Shown: positions 44,315-59,705, counted from the stretch's first letter. The stretch: DNA of 64,000 nucleotides from Larimichthys crocea (GCF_000972845.2 NC_040032.1:12036002-12100001), one strand, 5' to 3'. The notes: generated by a model from the sequence alone, not told the origin. Numbers and translations are program-made.

Positions 44315-46800
44315 TCCTGTGATCCATGTTTCGTCGAATGCAACTTGCTTTCTGTCCGGTAGGCAGCTGTTATACAGGCCGAGGAATGGGTGTGTTTTGA
44401 CAGTTACATGAACAAGTGACTCATTTTCTTTTTTAATAATTTCTGACTATTTTTTTCTTCTATGGAAAAACACCAAAATGTGCTTTGATTGCTCATCCAG
44501 CAAAAAAAAAAAAAAAAAATTGTGTCATCATGTCGACATGACGTATTTAGGATTGTTACATGACAAATGATGTCTGGGAAATATTTTTATGATATAAAAA
44601 TTTAAACAGTCTCGTGAATCTGCTAAAGTATTACTACTGAAGTACTTTTCTTTGTGCATAACCAATTTTCAGTTGCATTTAAATAGATTATAACTCTTTC
44701 TGTTCTCTCTGCTTGTGTCCTATAAATTCCTTTAACTGTAATAGACAGATGTTTTTTTGTGGATGTTTTCCTTGAAGAAATGCACCAATTCATTATTGTG
44801 ATCCATAAACTACACCATTATCCTCAGTTTCAGGGCTTTGTTAGTACATGCATTCATTTCTTGCAAGCAAAGAGGTTCCCATTAGCTGGTTCATCTCAAC
44901 CTGGATTTTCTTATTTGATTTGACCTGGCTCACTACTTTCTGTTGGAGTTTTTGTTTAATTCAGTGAAAGGAAGTTGTTAAAATGCTTTGTGTTGCGTAT
45001 TTAAGGAAGGTGATGTAACTACTATCATAGAAGCCTGCTGCATCTCTTGGAAGTTGGAATCCCCGGCCACTGCTGCTGTACAAGTGTTGGTGTCCCCTCC
45101 ATCATCTTCTGCTGCTCATTGTACCTGGAGAAAACATAACAGAGCTTTTCCTGCTCATTGTTGTGGAGAAATTGCTGAAATCAAAGGTCAATGGTGAGGT
45201 CAGGAGTTCAGAAAGTGTTCAGGAGCCTCTGATGTCTTATGCTGTATTATTTATTGACGCTTGGTCAAGGAGAATTAGAGACACTCTCAAAGTTCATCAG
45301 AAGTGCCTGAGTCGGTCTCACATTCTGCCCAACTCATCCTGGTGGATCGACTTTAAACCCCAAGATAACACCACAAATACTACACGCCCAGAATTAGTCA
45401 AAGAGAATGTCTTTACCCATAGAGGTGTTATTGTCAGCATATTCTAGTCTGGAGACACAGATGTCTGTTTACGCAGATTGGACCGTCAACAGCAAACGAT
45501 CTATTATGACTAAGCAACAGGTCTCTTCGACCCCGGCCACCACAGTGTTGAGATATGGTGGCACCCAGTCAAAGACAAACAATTAATACTGCCGAGGACC
45601 TCAAGGCTCACACGTGACCTCGTGTAACCTGAGGATAGAAAATTCTAATGTGTCTAATGAGTGTCTAATCACATCAACAAAATCAACCTGATTAATACGC
45701 CGGAAACCAACATTGGATGAAAAATAGCAAAGCCAGCGACATCGCATAGGAAATGTGTAATTTGGCATGACATCAGCACCTGCGTAAGAGGTTGAGACAA
45801 GTTTTATTCATATAACCCACATCTACTGAAAAACAACAAAAAATAACCCAAACTTTCCCATTCCCAAACTGAGACTTCATCGTGCATCTTTGCTTTAGAA
45901 AGAGGATGTTGTGGTTATTGGACTGGCTGGTTACTCCCTCTTACTTTCTGTTTGATTGTCTGCATCCGGATCACCCAACCTAACTGACTGTAAAAGAATC
46001 CCTGTTTGGTTTCAGTTTTCAACAGTGAATAACAATGCAAAGCAATTACTAACTTTAAAAAAAAAATCGAAACAATGAATCCAGTTGAACTCACCATACA
46101 GGTGTTGGACAGCTTTGACGGGTTGGAGTGGAATATTAAACAGCCTTTCACTGATGTGAAATAAAGTGCTTGCAATACACAGTAAGACAACGACAAACAA
46201 AATGAGGGTTGTGATGGGTACGACAGCGGGGTCGGCTCCAGACCCCCAGGAGCTTGCTTTTAATTATGTTACAGTTAGATATTGTGTGTCTGCATCCATA
46301 TGTGACACCTTTTTCTTTTGCAGACCCTTAACCACAAACCGGAGGACAGAGGTTGGATGGGGTTTGTGTTGATTTTCCAGAGTAGTCACGACACCCGAGG
46401 ACAGGAGGAACACTTTCTTCCATTTTAGAACAGACTCATTCACCTTTTGCTTACTTATTTTATGATGTGATTAAAAGGCAGCGTTTATAAGTCCTCTATG
46501 GCGTGTAACCCCCCAAAAACCAAAACTGTAAGAATCACCTATGTGTGAGTTGCCAATTAGCCCCATGCGATAACATCGGCATACACAAAACTGAAGATAA
46601 TAAAAATGTGCATTTTATGGATCACAGGAATGAATTTACGCACTTCTTCAAGGGAAACACAAAAAATTTGACTCCAGCTCCAAACATGTAGTCTCCACCA
46701 GCTCTGCTATCGACCTGTTGGAATGCAAGAAGGACGTAGAAAACTTAAGGACAACTGAAAATGAATTAATACCAAATGAAAAATAGACACTGATTCTGCA
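44315..46800. repeat. Repeated block X, copy 2
   Basis: Collinear with 36030-38640. Both ends carry the same words in opposite orientation (AAGAAGTGCGTAAATTCATT at 44298-44317 and AATGAATTTACGCACTTCTT near 46629-46648), so the block is the loop of an inverted repeat whose arms are MMP promoters. It contains a minus-oriented relic of MMP20-like exon 10 (about 44770-44790; GTGCATTTCTTCAAGG in reverse) and of exon 9 (about 45025-45070). No intact gene lies inside. Confidence 0.7.
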
Positions 46801-46932
46801 AGTGAATCATCAACAATATTACACATCTTCTTTTGGGGATTTCTTTTATTTTTCTTGGTGAGCAATCAAAGCCAAACTTCCTTTATTTTACTAAGAAGCA
46901 ATTTGTCAGAATTTATGCAGAAAATTTGTGAT

Positions 46933-46982
46933 TGAGTCAAACACATAGCTGTCAAACACCGCCTTGTCCTCAGCCTATATAA
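46933..46982 (+). promoter_or_regulatory. Promoter of MMP13-like gene D: AP-1 and TATA
   Basis: TGAGTCA (46933-46939) and TATATAA (46976-46982) lie upstream of the start codon at 47049. An ETS-type ACTTCCTT sits near 46876. The AP-1 to TATA spacing is about 37 bases, slightly shorter than in genes B and F. Confidence 0.7.
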
Positions 46983-47048
46983 CAGCTGCCTGCAGCACAG
47001 AGAGCATGAGACAGAAGAAGCAGAAAGCAAACTTGCATTCAACGAAAC

Positions 47049-49456
<2,408 letters not shown>

Positions 49457-49902
49457 AGTGACAGCACCAGTTAAAGAGTTTGTTGTTGTCATACACAACA
49501 TCATACATTTTAATTTATGTCTGCCATTGCAACTTGAAGTTAATTTAAATATAATTTATCCTATTTTATTTATCTGATATTCATTGTTTTATTATTGCTT
49601 TTGCTTTTTGGTAAATTTGGAACAACATAAATTCACTTTAATATTGTTACATTGCACTTTCTGCACAGATTTGTACACCACCATGAATGAGGAAAGAAAA
49701 TGTGACAATAAATTTGCTTCAAGAATTACTGAATCAAACTTGAGTGAGAAAATATGTTTTGTTGTTATTTTATGTACAGAGGAAAAAAATAGTACTTGTG
49801 CATTATCTCAATACAAAGTTGCCCGTGCTTAGTTAAATACATTAGTGTCATTTTTCACGTACAGAAAGCAGAAAGTATGGGGACTGTGTTAGGCTATATG
49901 TA

Positions 49903-51380
49903 TGAAACCAAACTGACTTCTCTTGGTCACTTCCTCAGGTGTTGATGTCACAGCATCTTGCAAATTTCCTGTGCGCTGTCGCTGGCTTTGCTATTTCTCA
50001 TCCACTGTTGGTTTCCGGTGTGTTAATCAGGATGACTTTGCTGATGTGATTAGACACTGTGGTTTAATATGTAAATCGATTAGCAGGAAAACATCGAGCA
50101 CCAGGTGGTTTCATTCACCTGCGATACAAAGTTATGTGACACGTCCACTAAAATGGGAAAAAACAGGCTGACATAAGAAATCAGCCAACAGGAACCTCTT
50201 TGTATCAGGGTTGAGTCCTTTCCCCTTCCCTGTACTTTCCTGATGTTTTCATTCCTTCTTAGCAAGTGTTTCCAGTCTGCATATGTGTGTGTGCATGTGT
50301 GTGTGTGTGTGTGTTTCTGGGCGTGGACTGCTGATCCTTTTGTCACCTGGCAATCTTCCAACACACCTGTGATCGATCAGTCATCGACTCATTTATCAAG
50401 TCACTCATTCAAACTCTGACACATGCTTCAGTTTCCTTTGTGGATAGATTTTTGTTTTGTTTTTTGCTTTAAAAAAAATGAAAAAATATTAGTATATCTT
50501 ACAATTAGCCCCATCCTGACCAACATCAGTGCCATATTTTATGGTGCAGGATGAAGGATCAGGATAGCCTGAGGGGAAAAGCTGCTTTGTATCCGGGTGG
50601 TCGGCAGCAGATATACTTCTGTATCACTAAACAGATGACAGCAGGGTGAGCAGGCTGAGTTTCTGCCTTATCGAGTCAAGACATACAGACATTTCTGAGG
50701 TGCAACTCCAAACTTGTCGTCTTCATCAGCTCTGCTAACGACCTGTCCTGACAAAGAAGAGAAAATTAAAGGAAAGGCCTCGAAACTTTATTGCAAACTG
50801 CCTATATTTAGCTATAGGTTAATAGTGATATATAAATATTTCTAAACATGGTTGGCATAATCTTATGCTTAAAAAAGAAAGCATAAGATATAAACATAAC
50901 ATAAAAAACATTAAAAAATAAAGATAACTTAATAGTTTAAACCTGGTCTAAATCTAGATGTTGATTAAACGTCTAAAATCGAGTCTAAATCTAAACTACA
51001 CTGTACATTGATCAATGACTGTTAAAAATGTTTTAATCCAACATTTGGCCACCATTTATACAATTTAAAGTTGTTTTTTTAATTTATTTAATAATTAATG
51101 GATTAAATTCTATTGTCTAGGTTTCGGCTAAAAATATAGTCGGGTGAATTTCGGTCTAAACTTAGACTAGACGTCTAATAGACGTCTAATGCTCAGTGGG
51201 ACCTTGATGATGATCGTGATCGTACACAACATGTTACAAAACTATACATTAGGCAACAAGAACAGAATGTACACAATTCTAAATCGGGAATTGATGAATA
51301 ATCCAGGGAAGTGGTTGAAAGTGTTTACCTCAGTGTTTGATACAGTGTTGTAATAATGGCATTTTTTTACCTTGTCACTT
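49903..51380 (+). pseudogene. Relic of an MMP20-like gene 3' end
   Basis: Collinear blocks match the intact MMP20-like gene. 49903-50075 matches intron 8 (31676-31825; TATTTCTCATCCACTGTTGG and GTTTCCGGTGTGTTAATCAG). 50085-50210 matches intron 9 (near 32100-32185; CAACAGGAACCTCTTTGT). 50700-50762 matches exon 10 (CAACTCCAAACTTGTCGTCT). 51280-51380 matches the 3' UTR (CCAGGGAAGTGGTTGAAAGT). Exon 9 is gone. A GT microsatellite lies at 50285-50315. This shows that a second MMP20-like gene once stood between genes D and E. Confidence 0.75.
50764..51230. other. AT-rich insert within the relic
   Basis: Sequence between the exon 10 and 3' UTR matches. It contains repeated TCTAAATCTA, GACGTCTAAT-type words (about 50940-51195, for instance AGACGTCTAATAGACGTCTA), which suggests a short inserted element. 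No coding potential. Confidence 0.4.
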
Positions 51381-51439
51381 CTGTGGGTCTTAATTTATCA
51401 CACACGTTCAGCGGGCTAGAGGCACTTTGTGAGTCATTT

Positions 51440-51449
51440 NNNNNNNNNN
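51440..51449. other. Assembly gap (10 N)
   Basis: Lies between the relic 3' UTR block and the upstream region of gene E. Confidence 0.98.
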
Positions 51450-51526
51450 TGAAGGGACAAACAGGTTTCCTCTGTCTGTCCTTTTTCCTTTGTTCCAATA
51501 TCAAATAGTTGTTGCTTTCCTATATA

Positions 51527-51605
51527 CTACTATACTACTACTACTACTACTACTACTACTAATAATAATAATAAATAATAATAATAATAATAATATAATA
51601 TCAAT
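51527..51605. repeat. (ACT)n/(AAT)n microsatellite
   Basis: ACTACT units pass into AAT units. The homologous position before gene F is an (AAT)n run at about 60096-60130. Confidence 0.9.
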
Positions 51606-52882
51606 AATAGTAAATTAATAAAACAGTTTTCTAACAAACAACATTTTGCAATGATTAGTTTATTTCTACCAGTCCGTAGTGGTTGTAAGTTAAATGTGGT
51701 GATGACAGTTCCAGATGTGTGTGAGTTTTAAGACTAGTACAAAATGTAAAATATTTTTTGTGGTTTGCATCACTGTGATGACTATTTTTCATGATCAAAA
51801 CAAAACTATTGCGTCTTTGCTTTTGCAACTCATTATTTCTGCTTTCAAGTGTCTGATTGATCAATCTACTTGAGACATGTTACTTCTCTCTGCGTCCACA
51901 GTGAGGTAACAGTGACCAAAATGTAGCTTCACACCAACGCTCACACGCAGAGTGGTTATGGATTATTACAGAAATATCTGGATGGAAAATAACCACCTGT
52001 AGTTTTCATGCAGATCTTTTTTCAGGTCAGTCTGGGTGGAGTTCACAAAGGCTGATTTTGCGTACCATCATGCACTTGGTTGAGTTATATCAATGACAAA
52101 CCTTGTTCACAGCCAAACTGACAATAAAGGTTGGAAAAGGAAGTCGTTTTTAAGAGTGGGGACAGGGACATGTGCTTTGATAGACAATGGACGGTCCTGA
52201 CACCGTCCCTTCAAGACGTTATCACCCAGCTCCACGTCCGAAACCAAGTGACGACTCTCTCCACCCCGGAGAGACACGTTAAAAAGGCTTTTCGAGAGGC
52301 AGAACCCCACAAAGCAGCTCTCCATCCACTCTGAAGCACTGTGTTGATCATGCCTGTTGTTCACCGACATCTGTAACACTGCACAGGAGAGATGCATGTG
52401 CAGCCTGCTTCAAGCCACAAGGCCCCAGTCCCCCCCCCCAAAAAACAGAGGAAAGACAGCAATAAGTCATTCATTTTACATTTTTGCACCTCATTTAGAA
52501 TAGCATGTGTAACAGATTACTTTCCAGCTTTTACCTTACAATGATTGCTCAGTATTTTCTGCTTTTTGTTGTTCTGTTATTTATTTGGGCCTTAAATTGA
52601 ACTATTTTGCTGATTTTAATTAAATCTACATGTGTCGTGATGTAACCAGTAAACAATAAAATTGAGAAATACATCTGAAAATTATTTATGGGGAAAAAAA
52701 AAGCCACTAAATCTGCAAGTTAATCTGAAAAACTGTACTAGTAGAAGTTCTTAGTAGTAATAATTTGAGATTGTTAATAAAAATCTGTCTGTCACGTGTA
52801 GCAATCCTTTATACGTCAGGCCGCCACAATTACAGAGTCTTGTTTGGGGAAACTTTGCACTGGATGAGCAATCAAAGCCAAA

Positions 52883-52966
52883 CTTCCTCTCTTGTCCATA
52901 AAAGGACAAATGAGTCACTGATTCAGCAACGTAGTTGCCAACACACCTTGTCCTCAGCCTATAACA
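52883..52966 (+). promoter_or_regulatory. Promoter of gene E: ETS, AP-1, TATA
   Basis: ACTTCCTC near 52882-52889, TGAGTCA at 52911-52917 and TATAACA at 52960-52966, with the start codon at 53036. Same order and spacing as genes B and F. Confidence 0.65.
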
Positions 52967-53035
52967 GCTGCCTGCAGCACAGAGAGCATGAAACAGAAGA
53001 GAAGAAGCAGAAAGCAAACTTGCATTCAACGAAAC

Positions 53036-55264
53036 ATGAAGACTTTTGATCTGTGTTCTACTAAGCCTGGCAGTCGCAGTTCACTGCGTGCCGATACCGC
53101 AGGCTTCTCAGCAAGATGAAGAATTTGCAGAGGTATGTATGCTTGCTTTTCTTTTTATGCATGTATTGCATTAGAGTGCATGTAAACACTTGCTCCAGGA
53201 ATTCAAGGACAACCGATCCCGTTTTTCCTACATGTACGTTACATACAGCTGACTCGTATTTACTTTTTCAACTCGTCTTCTGTCTTGCAGAGCTACCTGA
53301 AGAAATTCTACAACCTAACAGAGGAGACTGGCCCAGTTGTCAGACGGGGGTTTAGCCCCGTCGTGGGGAAACTGATTGAGTGCAGAGATTCTTCCGCCTC
53401 CAAGTCACCGGGACGCTTGATGCTGACACCATGGCCGTGTGAAGAAGCCTCGTTGTGGCGTTCCAGACAATGAGGTTGCCAGTTACTCCACATTTGGAAA
53501 TAACCTCAAGTGGGACAAAAACAGCCTCACCTACAGGTGAGTGGTCTAAAGAGAGAAAGTGTCTTACTCTAGGCTTTGAATGGAGTTATTGAAGTCTATG
53601 TTTCTGGGCTACAGGATAGAGAACTACACCCCCGACATGTCTGTGTCAGAGGTAGATGACTCCATAAACAGAGCTCTGCAGGTTTGGGCCAAAGTCACTC
53701 CTCTGAGATTCACCAGAATCTACAGCGGCACTGCTGATATCATGATCTCCTTTGGAAGCCGAGGTGAGTACAGAAGAACTTTTCCATTGTCTCTCCTTGA
53801 CTTGTAGCTCTATTTGGTGTGCAAATGCTGACATGAACATGTTCTTGCCAACAGAACACGGTGATTATTACCCCTTCGATGGCCCTGATGGTACTCTTGC
53901 CCATGCCTTCGCCCCACCCCTGGCATTGGAGGAGATGCTCATTTTGATGAGGATGAGACCTTCACTTTCCGCTCAAATAACGGTAAGTTTATGCTCTATA
54001 AAGTGTCTTTTATAGACTCCTGTCAAGCTAAGCTGAAACTGAGCTGTAATCTGTGTTTTCTGCTGTAGGCTACGTCCTCTTCCTGGTGGCTGCCATGAGT
54101 TTGGTCACTCCCTGGGCTTGTCTCACTCTGATGATCCTGGTGCTCTCCATGTACCCTGTGTACTCATACGGAAACCCTGACACCTTTGTTCTGCCCCGGG
54201 ATGATGTCAACGGCATCCAGTCTCTCTATGGTTCGTACTGACTGGCTGGATTATCAATGCTTTTTGCACAAACAAAAACTTGACCAAAATCCTAAAAAAC
54301 GTTTGATTTGTTGCAATGAGATGCTGATTTTAATTATCTCCAGGTTCAAACCCGACAGGATCCAATTCAGCCTGGACCTACACCCCCCACCACCCCTGAT
54401 GCCTGTGATTCAACACTGGTCTTGGACGCTGTCACCAACCTGCGAGGAGAAATGCTCTTCTTCAAGGACAGGTATTGTAACTGTAAAATATCCTAAAAGC
54501 TAAGTCCATTAAGAGTGTTCTGTCGTCACACAAGATCGACTCTTAAATTAACTTTTGTTCTGTGTGTTCTCAGCTTCTTCTGGCGTAGCTACCCTCAGAG
54601 CAACACACCCCAGCAAAGTCTCATCAGAAACTTCTGGCCCGAAGCTCCCAACATCGACGCTGCTTATGAAAGCCAAGAATCAGACAGGATATTTCTCTTT
54701 AAAAGTAAGCGTTCTTGTTCCCAGAGCACCAATTTAACACCATTTCAAGGTAAAGTTAAAGTTTTAGATCACTAACTACTTTTTCTTTCTGCAGATCACA
54801 AAGTGTGGGCCTTCAATGCCTATACTCTTGAACGTGGCTCCCTAAACACTCACCAGCTTTGGTCTTCCAAGAACCGTGAGAGAAAATCGATGCAGCCCTT
54901 TATGACGTAAAATCTCGCAAAACTCTGTTCTTTGTGGCAACAAATACTACAGGTATGTTCAGAGTATTATTAATTTCAGATATCAGTATGAGCTGTATGT
55001 TCTTTACCCTTAGTGTATGTATCTAATGGCTTATCTGTGTTTCTTCAGTTATGACGAGGCCAGAAAGACGATGGACCAGGGATTCCCCAAACGACTGGAC
55101 GAGACCTTCACTGGCCTGACCGCAAGGTGACCGCAGCCTTCCAGTACCGAGGGTTCACGTACATCTACAGTGGACCGCAAATGTTCGAGTACAGCCTGAG
55201 GACCAAGAGGCTGTTCCGTGTGCTGCCGAACAGCTACTCCTTCCTGCGCTGCACTAAATACTAA
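53036..55264 (+). CDS. MMP13-like gene E, frameshifted near-twin of gene F
   Basis: Nine exons correspond one to one with gene F: 53036-53132 (two bases short), 53291-53536 (two short), 53615-53763, 53855-53982 (one short), 54069-54230, 54344-54471 (two short), 54574-54704 (three short, in frame), 54795-54952 (two short) and 55049-55264 (TAA). Exons 9 and 10 are fused as in F. In exon 5 a missing C before ATGAGTTTGG and an extra C before ATGTACCC put the zinc site HEFGH out of frame and then restore the frame. As written the gene encodes no working protease. Because so many small indels cluster in one copy and several compensate, error or a collapsed haplotype is as likely as true decay. Poly(A) signal at 55615-55620. 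Confidence 0.8.
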
Positions 55265-55644
55265 AATAAAAGTTGTTTTTGTCGCCCTCTGAATGAGAAT
55301 GAAGCACCAGAGTTGTATAATATATTTAAATATATAATATATATATAATTATTTGTTATGCACTTGGAAGCTATACTGGATTATAACCTTCCTGAGACAG
55401 CACCTTAGATGTATTTTTTTTAAAATATTTTTATTTTGATGATGCCAGCCGTTGCAGTTTTATCTTATTTCATTAATGTCACATCTATTGTTTAATTGTT
55501 TTTATTGCGTGTTCATGAAGTTTAAAGTGTGGAACATATTTTCATTGATTCTTTATCACATTGTTACAACTGCACAACATTATATAGTATGTATATTGGC
55601 ACCCGGAATTTTTCAATAAAGCTTGTTTTAAAAAATAATAATCA

Positions 55645-58600
55645 TTATGTTTTGTTGTTATTTGTTGAGCTAGTGTGAAATAAGTTGTCAGTAATTCAAA
55701 ATATAGTATGTAGTTCAGTAGAGTAAGTTTCTTTTATCATTTGAAGTCTAAAAAAGATTGAATATGATATTTGGTCATAAATCAAAGTATGCTGTAAAAT
55801 GTTTCATCTTGACCTGATGATGGCGGTAGAAGACGGGGTGGAAAAAGGAACATCTGAACGTCATGGATTGTAATTCATCCAACAGTTGCTGAAATAATTC
55901 ACCCTGAATCACAAATGTGAACCTCATGGTGGCGCTAGAGGAAAAATCTTGTCGATCATTAGGCTGCAACGCCTGCACAATGTCTGTATAAAACTCTGTG
56001 TTCATCTGTCCTGTAGATGTTGGGATGTTTGTCTAAGGAGATGATAGTGAATTTAGGGAGGAAGCAGGTATAAGGATATCAAAAGGAGAGTACACATAAA
56101 AATGAACTACTCACAATGGAACTCCTTTCCTTAAAGTTTATAAGTAAAGATAAAAACTAAGGATTAAACCTACAAGACTCCAGGTTTAAGTGTCCCAGAG
56201 TTAGTCTGAGTTTATTACAATATTCCACTCATTTCATGGAATTATGAAGTTACAATTCCAGCAATGTTTATTTAATTTTGTGCTGAAGTGGTTGAAATCA
56301 GAACATACAGCAATATTCCAAGCTGTCAGGATGCGTTCCACCTGTTTTAAATGGTCAGATTTAATGAAAATCACAGGACTTATCTGATGTGGGGAAGAAA
56401 GTCGGCAGTGTGAATTTGAAACATGTGTGAGCGAGTATCGTGACAGTAACACTGTACCTACATGTCTGGGAATTAAAACCGCAGGATACAAGTAATCAGA
56501 GCTTTATCAGATTAATGGATGTAATCATATCCTGCCTTCAAACATTACTGAGTGACATGATGATGATTTCTTCCCTTATTTAGTGAGTCAAATGACGACA
56601 GTAAAGAGTGTGAAGAGTGGATACGTTATAATTACAATCATCGAGGGTTAAATTATTTTAAATGCATCAATTTTTTAATGCAATGACTCGTCAATGTCGA
56701 CATGTCACATGAAGCTGAATTATAATGCATCGATGTAGAAATGAGCGTTATGCAACAGCACCAGCCCAACATTTCAGCCACCAGTGAGGAAGTTGCCTCC
56801 CACAAGCGCTTGCTCATGGTGGGAATTGTTTTTGAATCTTAAAAAATAATATTAAAAGTACGGTCTGTACTGTTTTATTATGAAAAGTGTCATGAGATAA
56901 CTTTTTCATGATTTTACGCTTCATATAAATAAAACTGAACCGTGTGAACTTGATGACTTAAATATGGTTTTTTTGCAAGTTCCACTCATGTCGGAGTGTA
57001 AGGAGTTTTTCCTCCCACCAACTGTAAATTCACGTCAGGAAACAGAAGCAGAAGTGCTGATTTGTGCATAAAAGCTGTCTGACACATGCAGTATCATGAA
57101 TCTGTTGTTATTTTCATATTCATATTGGTTCAATACATACGATAATACTTACAATAAAATATGATTTTGGACTGAAATACAACTATAAGTTTGTTATACA
57201 TGGAAAAGATTATTAGATATATTTAATCTAACCAAGTGAGCAAACAATTTTTGTGTGTCTGTGCGTGTGCGTCATGTCTGACATTAACCACACGTGGTCT
57301 AATCATACACTTCAGTGATGAATAATGCAGAGGGGGGGTTATGAAAAATGTTGTTACAGTAACACATAATTCCTATTTATAGCACACACATGCACACACA
57401 CATGCAAAACACACACACATAGTACTTGTCGTGGAAACATGAATTAATCGTTTTTTCATATTACTGTGATTTCTGTTTTCTGCTGGTTCAATGACACAAA
57501 TCTTTAATAGGGTCATGCAAATTGTGATTTTTTACACATTGGTCAAAAGATAAAATTTCAACAAAATGTGTGTAAAAATGACCAAACCATGACAGTAAAA
57601 GACCGTAAATATGATTGTCTACAGTAAATCACAGTCCCATTTAAAACCCTTCATTTACAGTATACAGCATTTTAAAGGATTCATACAAGGATAAATAGTA
57701 AAATATTTTAGATTGAGACTGTTAATTGTACAGTAAAATACTGTAATATTTCAGGACAGTATTCGGCATTCATGTGGAATTTTCATGTCAGTAATATGAC
57801 AAAAAGCCAACCTTAGATGTGAAATCAACAGCACTAAATCCTTTTACCGTAATATTAGAAAAAGTTATACTGTATTTATTATGGTAAAATTCTGTCAACC
57901 ACAGCTGCCAGTTTTTTTTGCCAGTAGTTCCAGTAAAAGAGTTTTTTATTTTTTAAATTTCACAAATGCTTTTCGAAGCAGCGGGTGCTGTTATAGGCCA
58001 CAAAACGAGGCGTCAAACTCTTGTATTGCAACACTTTCATTCTTACTGTCTGCAGTTCACTTCCAAGTGTTGGTCAATTTACCTGAGACATAAGTTGCAC
58101 AAACGACATTGTTGTTGTTCCTCCCAGTGTCCGCATGTTAGGAAAACAGCAACGGGAATGTAAATACATGTAGGGAGAGAGAGAGAGAGAGATTTTACAG
58201 ATCTATAAGTATAAAATAACCTAGTTGACGTGAGGAAACATGCACGGCTTCTATCCTCTATCACTGAAAAGGTTATTGCTTTGTTATGTTACAGTACAGC
58301 ATCCAAAAATATGTTAAAAATCCAATGCGCACCTTACCTTTCGAGATGATGACGCCGGAATTCAAGGATTCAAGGATTCAAGGAGTTTTATTGTCATTTC
58401 ACACACTGTTAAACACGGGATGGAACAAAATGAGTTTCCCTTGTCCCAGAGCAGCCCAATGCCAAGTATAAACAGAGTAGAACTTGCTACCTAAGTATAA
58501 AAATAAACAAGATAAAAAATGCAAATTTAAGCAAGTAGATCAAATAAATATAGGAGTCAAACACAATAAGATCTGATATGACTCTTACTCACAAACAGAA

Positions 58601-59200
58601 AGTCGTTAAAGCTATTAAGTTGTCGTAAAGTGCTCGGTGATTTATTTATGGCATCTACAAAAACTCCATAAACCAGAAGGCCTATTTTCACGACACGACA
58701 CGGCTTGTTTCAGCTTACTCACGGGGGGGAAAAACCACTGTTTATCAGCAGCAACAACAGCCTGAGGGTTGGAGTAGACAGTTTCTGGGTCAAGAAGAGT
58801 CCAGGCTGCTGTAAAATCAAAGAGGAATATCAGAAAGTCTCTCCAAGCTAGAATAAAGAAAATCGTTGAAAAGTTGAAAAGAATTCAGTCAAGGTACCGT
58901 GCCACTTCTCCTGTTAAATTGTTCTTAAAGACAATTAAAGCATCAAAAAAGAAACGTGTCCAGCTTCATACCAATGAACAATTATTAACCTCTAAGTATA
59001 CACTTCATATTATTTATTTATTTATCCAGATAGTGTCACGTGTTATGTCATCTTAACTACTTCCTGTTGGGGAATTTTGTGGTTGTAGCTGTGGCTAGTG
59101 ATCAATGCCGTTCATCTCCTGTCATCCATATATGGAATACTTCTTGAGTCACTGACTCGAGCAGTAGTTGCTCAACACACCCACTCCTCAATGCATCCAC
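55645..59200. other. Intergenic DNA between genes E and G
   Basis: No gene recognised. 55805-55970 is an inverted fragment of a common fish repeat (TTGTAATTCATCCAACAGTT and CTCATGGTGGCGCTAGAGGA). A CA-rich run lies at about 57385-57420 and a GA run at 58172-58192. Around 58355-58400, AAGGATTCAAGGATTCAAGG then GTTTTATTGTCATTTCA resembles the end of another frequent fish retroposon. The rest is AT-rich without exons. Confidence 0.5.
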
Positions 59201-59256
59201 TACTATATAACAGCTGACTCCGGTGCAGAGACACAAGTCACATTCAAGGAGGAACC

Positions 59257-59705
59257 ATGAAGTCTGGGGGTCTGTGCATCATCCTGAGCTTAGCTGCCTC
59301 GGTGTACTGCTTGCCGGTATCACAAATCACTGTGCAAGATGAGAATTTTGCAGGAGGATGTATGTTTCTTTTGCCTTGTCAGGCATGTGCTCTCACTATT
59401 TGGAATTCATAATGTGTTCAAGGTGAGCGCACTAGGTATTGAAAGTCTTTTTTTTGCAGAACTACCTGAAGAATTTCTTCAACCTGACAGAGGAGAACGG
59501 ACCAAACACCAGACGGGGGGTCAACCCGATCACCAGGAAGCTGAGTGAGATGCAGCGATTCTTTGGACTCCATATCACCGGAAGGCTGAATGACGAGACC
59601 TTGGAGATGATGAAGAAACCCCGTTGTGGCGTTCCAGACAACGACATCGGCAGTTATTCCACGATTTGGAAGAAACTCAAGTGGCAAAAAACAGCCTCAC
59701 TACAG
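59257..59705 (+). pseudogene. MMP gene G, exons 1-2 only (diverged MMP13-like)
   Basis: Exon 1 (59257 to about 59355) gives a signal peptide (MKSGGLCIILSLAASVYC) and a short propeptide start. Exon 2 (59460-59705) gives NYLKNFFNLTEENGP, QRFFGLHITGRLNDETLEMM and the intact switch PRCGVPD. It is clearly more diverged from B-F than they are from each other. The exon 1 donor reads GAGGATGT where the others have GAGGTATGT, so the GT is disrupted. Exon 2 is two bases short near its end. After exon 2 there is no catalytic domain: within 400 bases an AAT microsatellite begins and then the duplicated flank of gene F. G was probably truncated when the F-bearing duplication arrived. A TATATAA box at about 59204 precedes it. 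Confidence 0.75.

Larger units (their letters stand above)
51601..55445 (+). repeat. Segmental duplication, copy 1 (carries gene E)
   Basis: Collinear with 60136-64000, from the end of the AAT microsatellite through the whole gene and into the 3' UTR. It includes a diverged copy of the MMP20-like 3' flank (51690-51870) and a GC-richer stretch at 52130-52440 of unknown origin. The repeat period is about 8.5 kb. Differences are mostly single-base indels. Confidence 0.9.

Noticed and set aside
54069..54230. Loss of the HEFGH zinc site in gene E as a genuine inactive protease
   Set aside because: The motif is lost through a minus-one and plus-one indel pair around an otherwise identical exon, best explained as sequence error until re-read.
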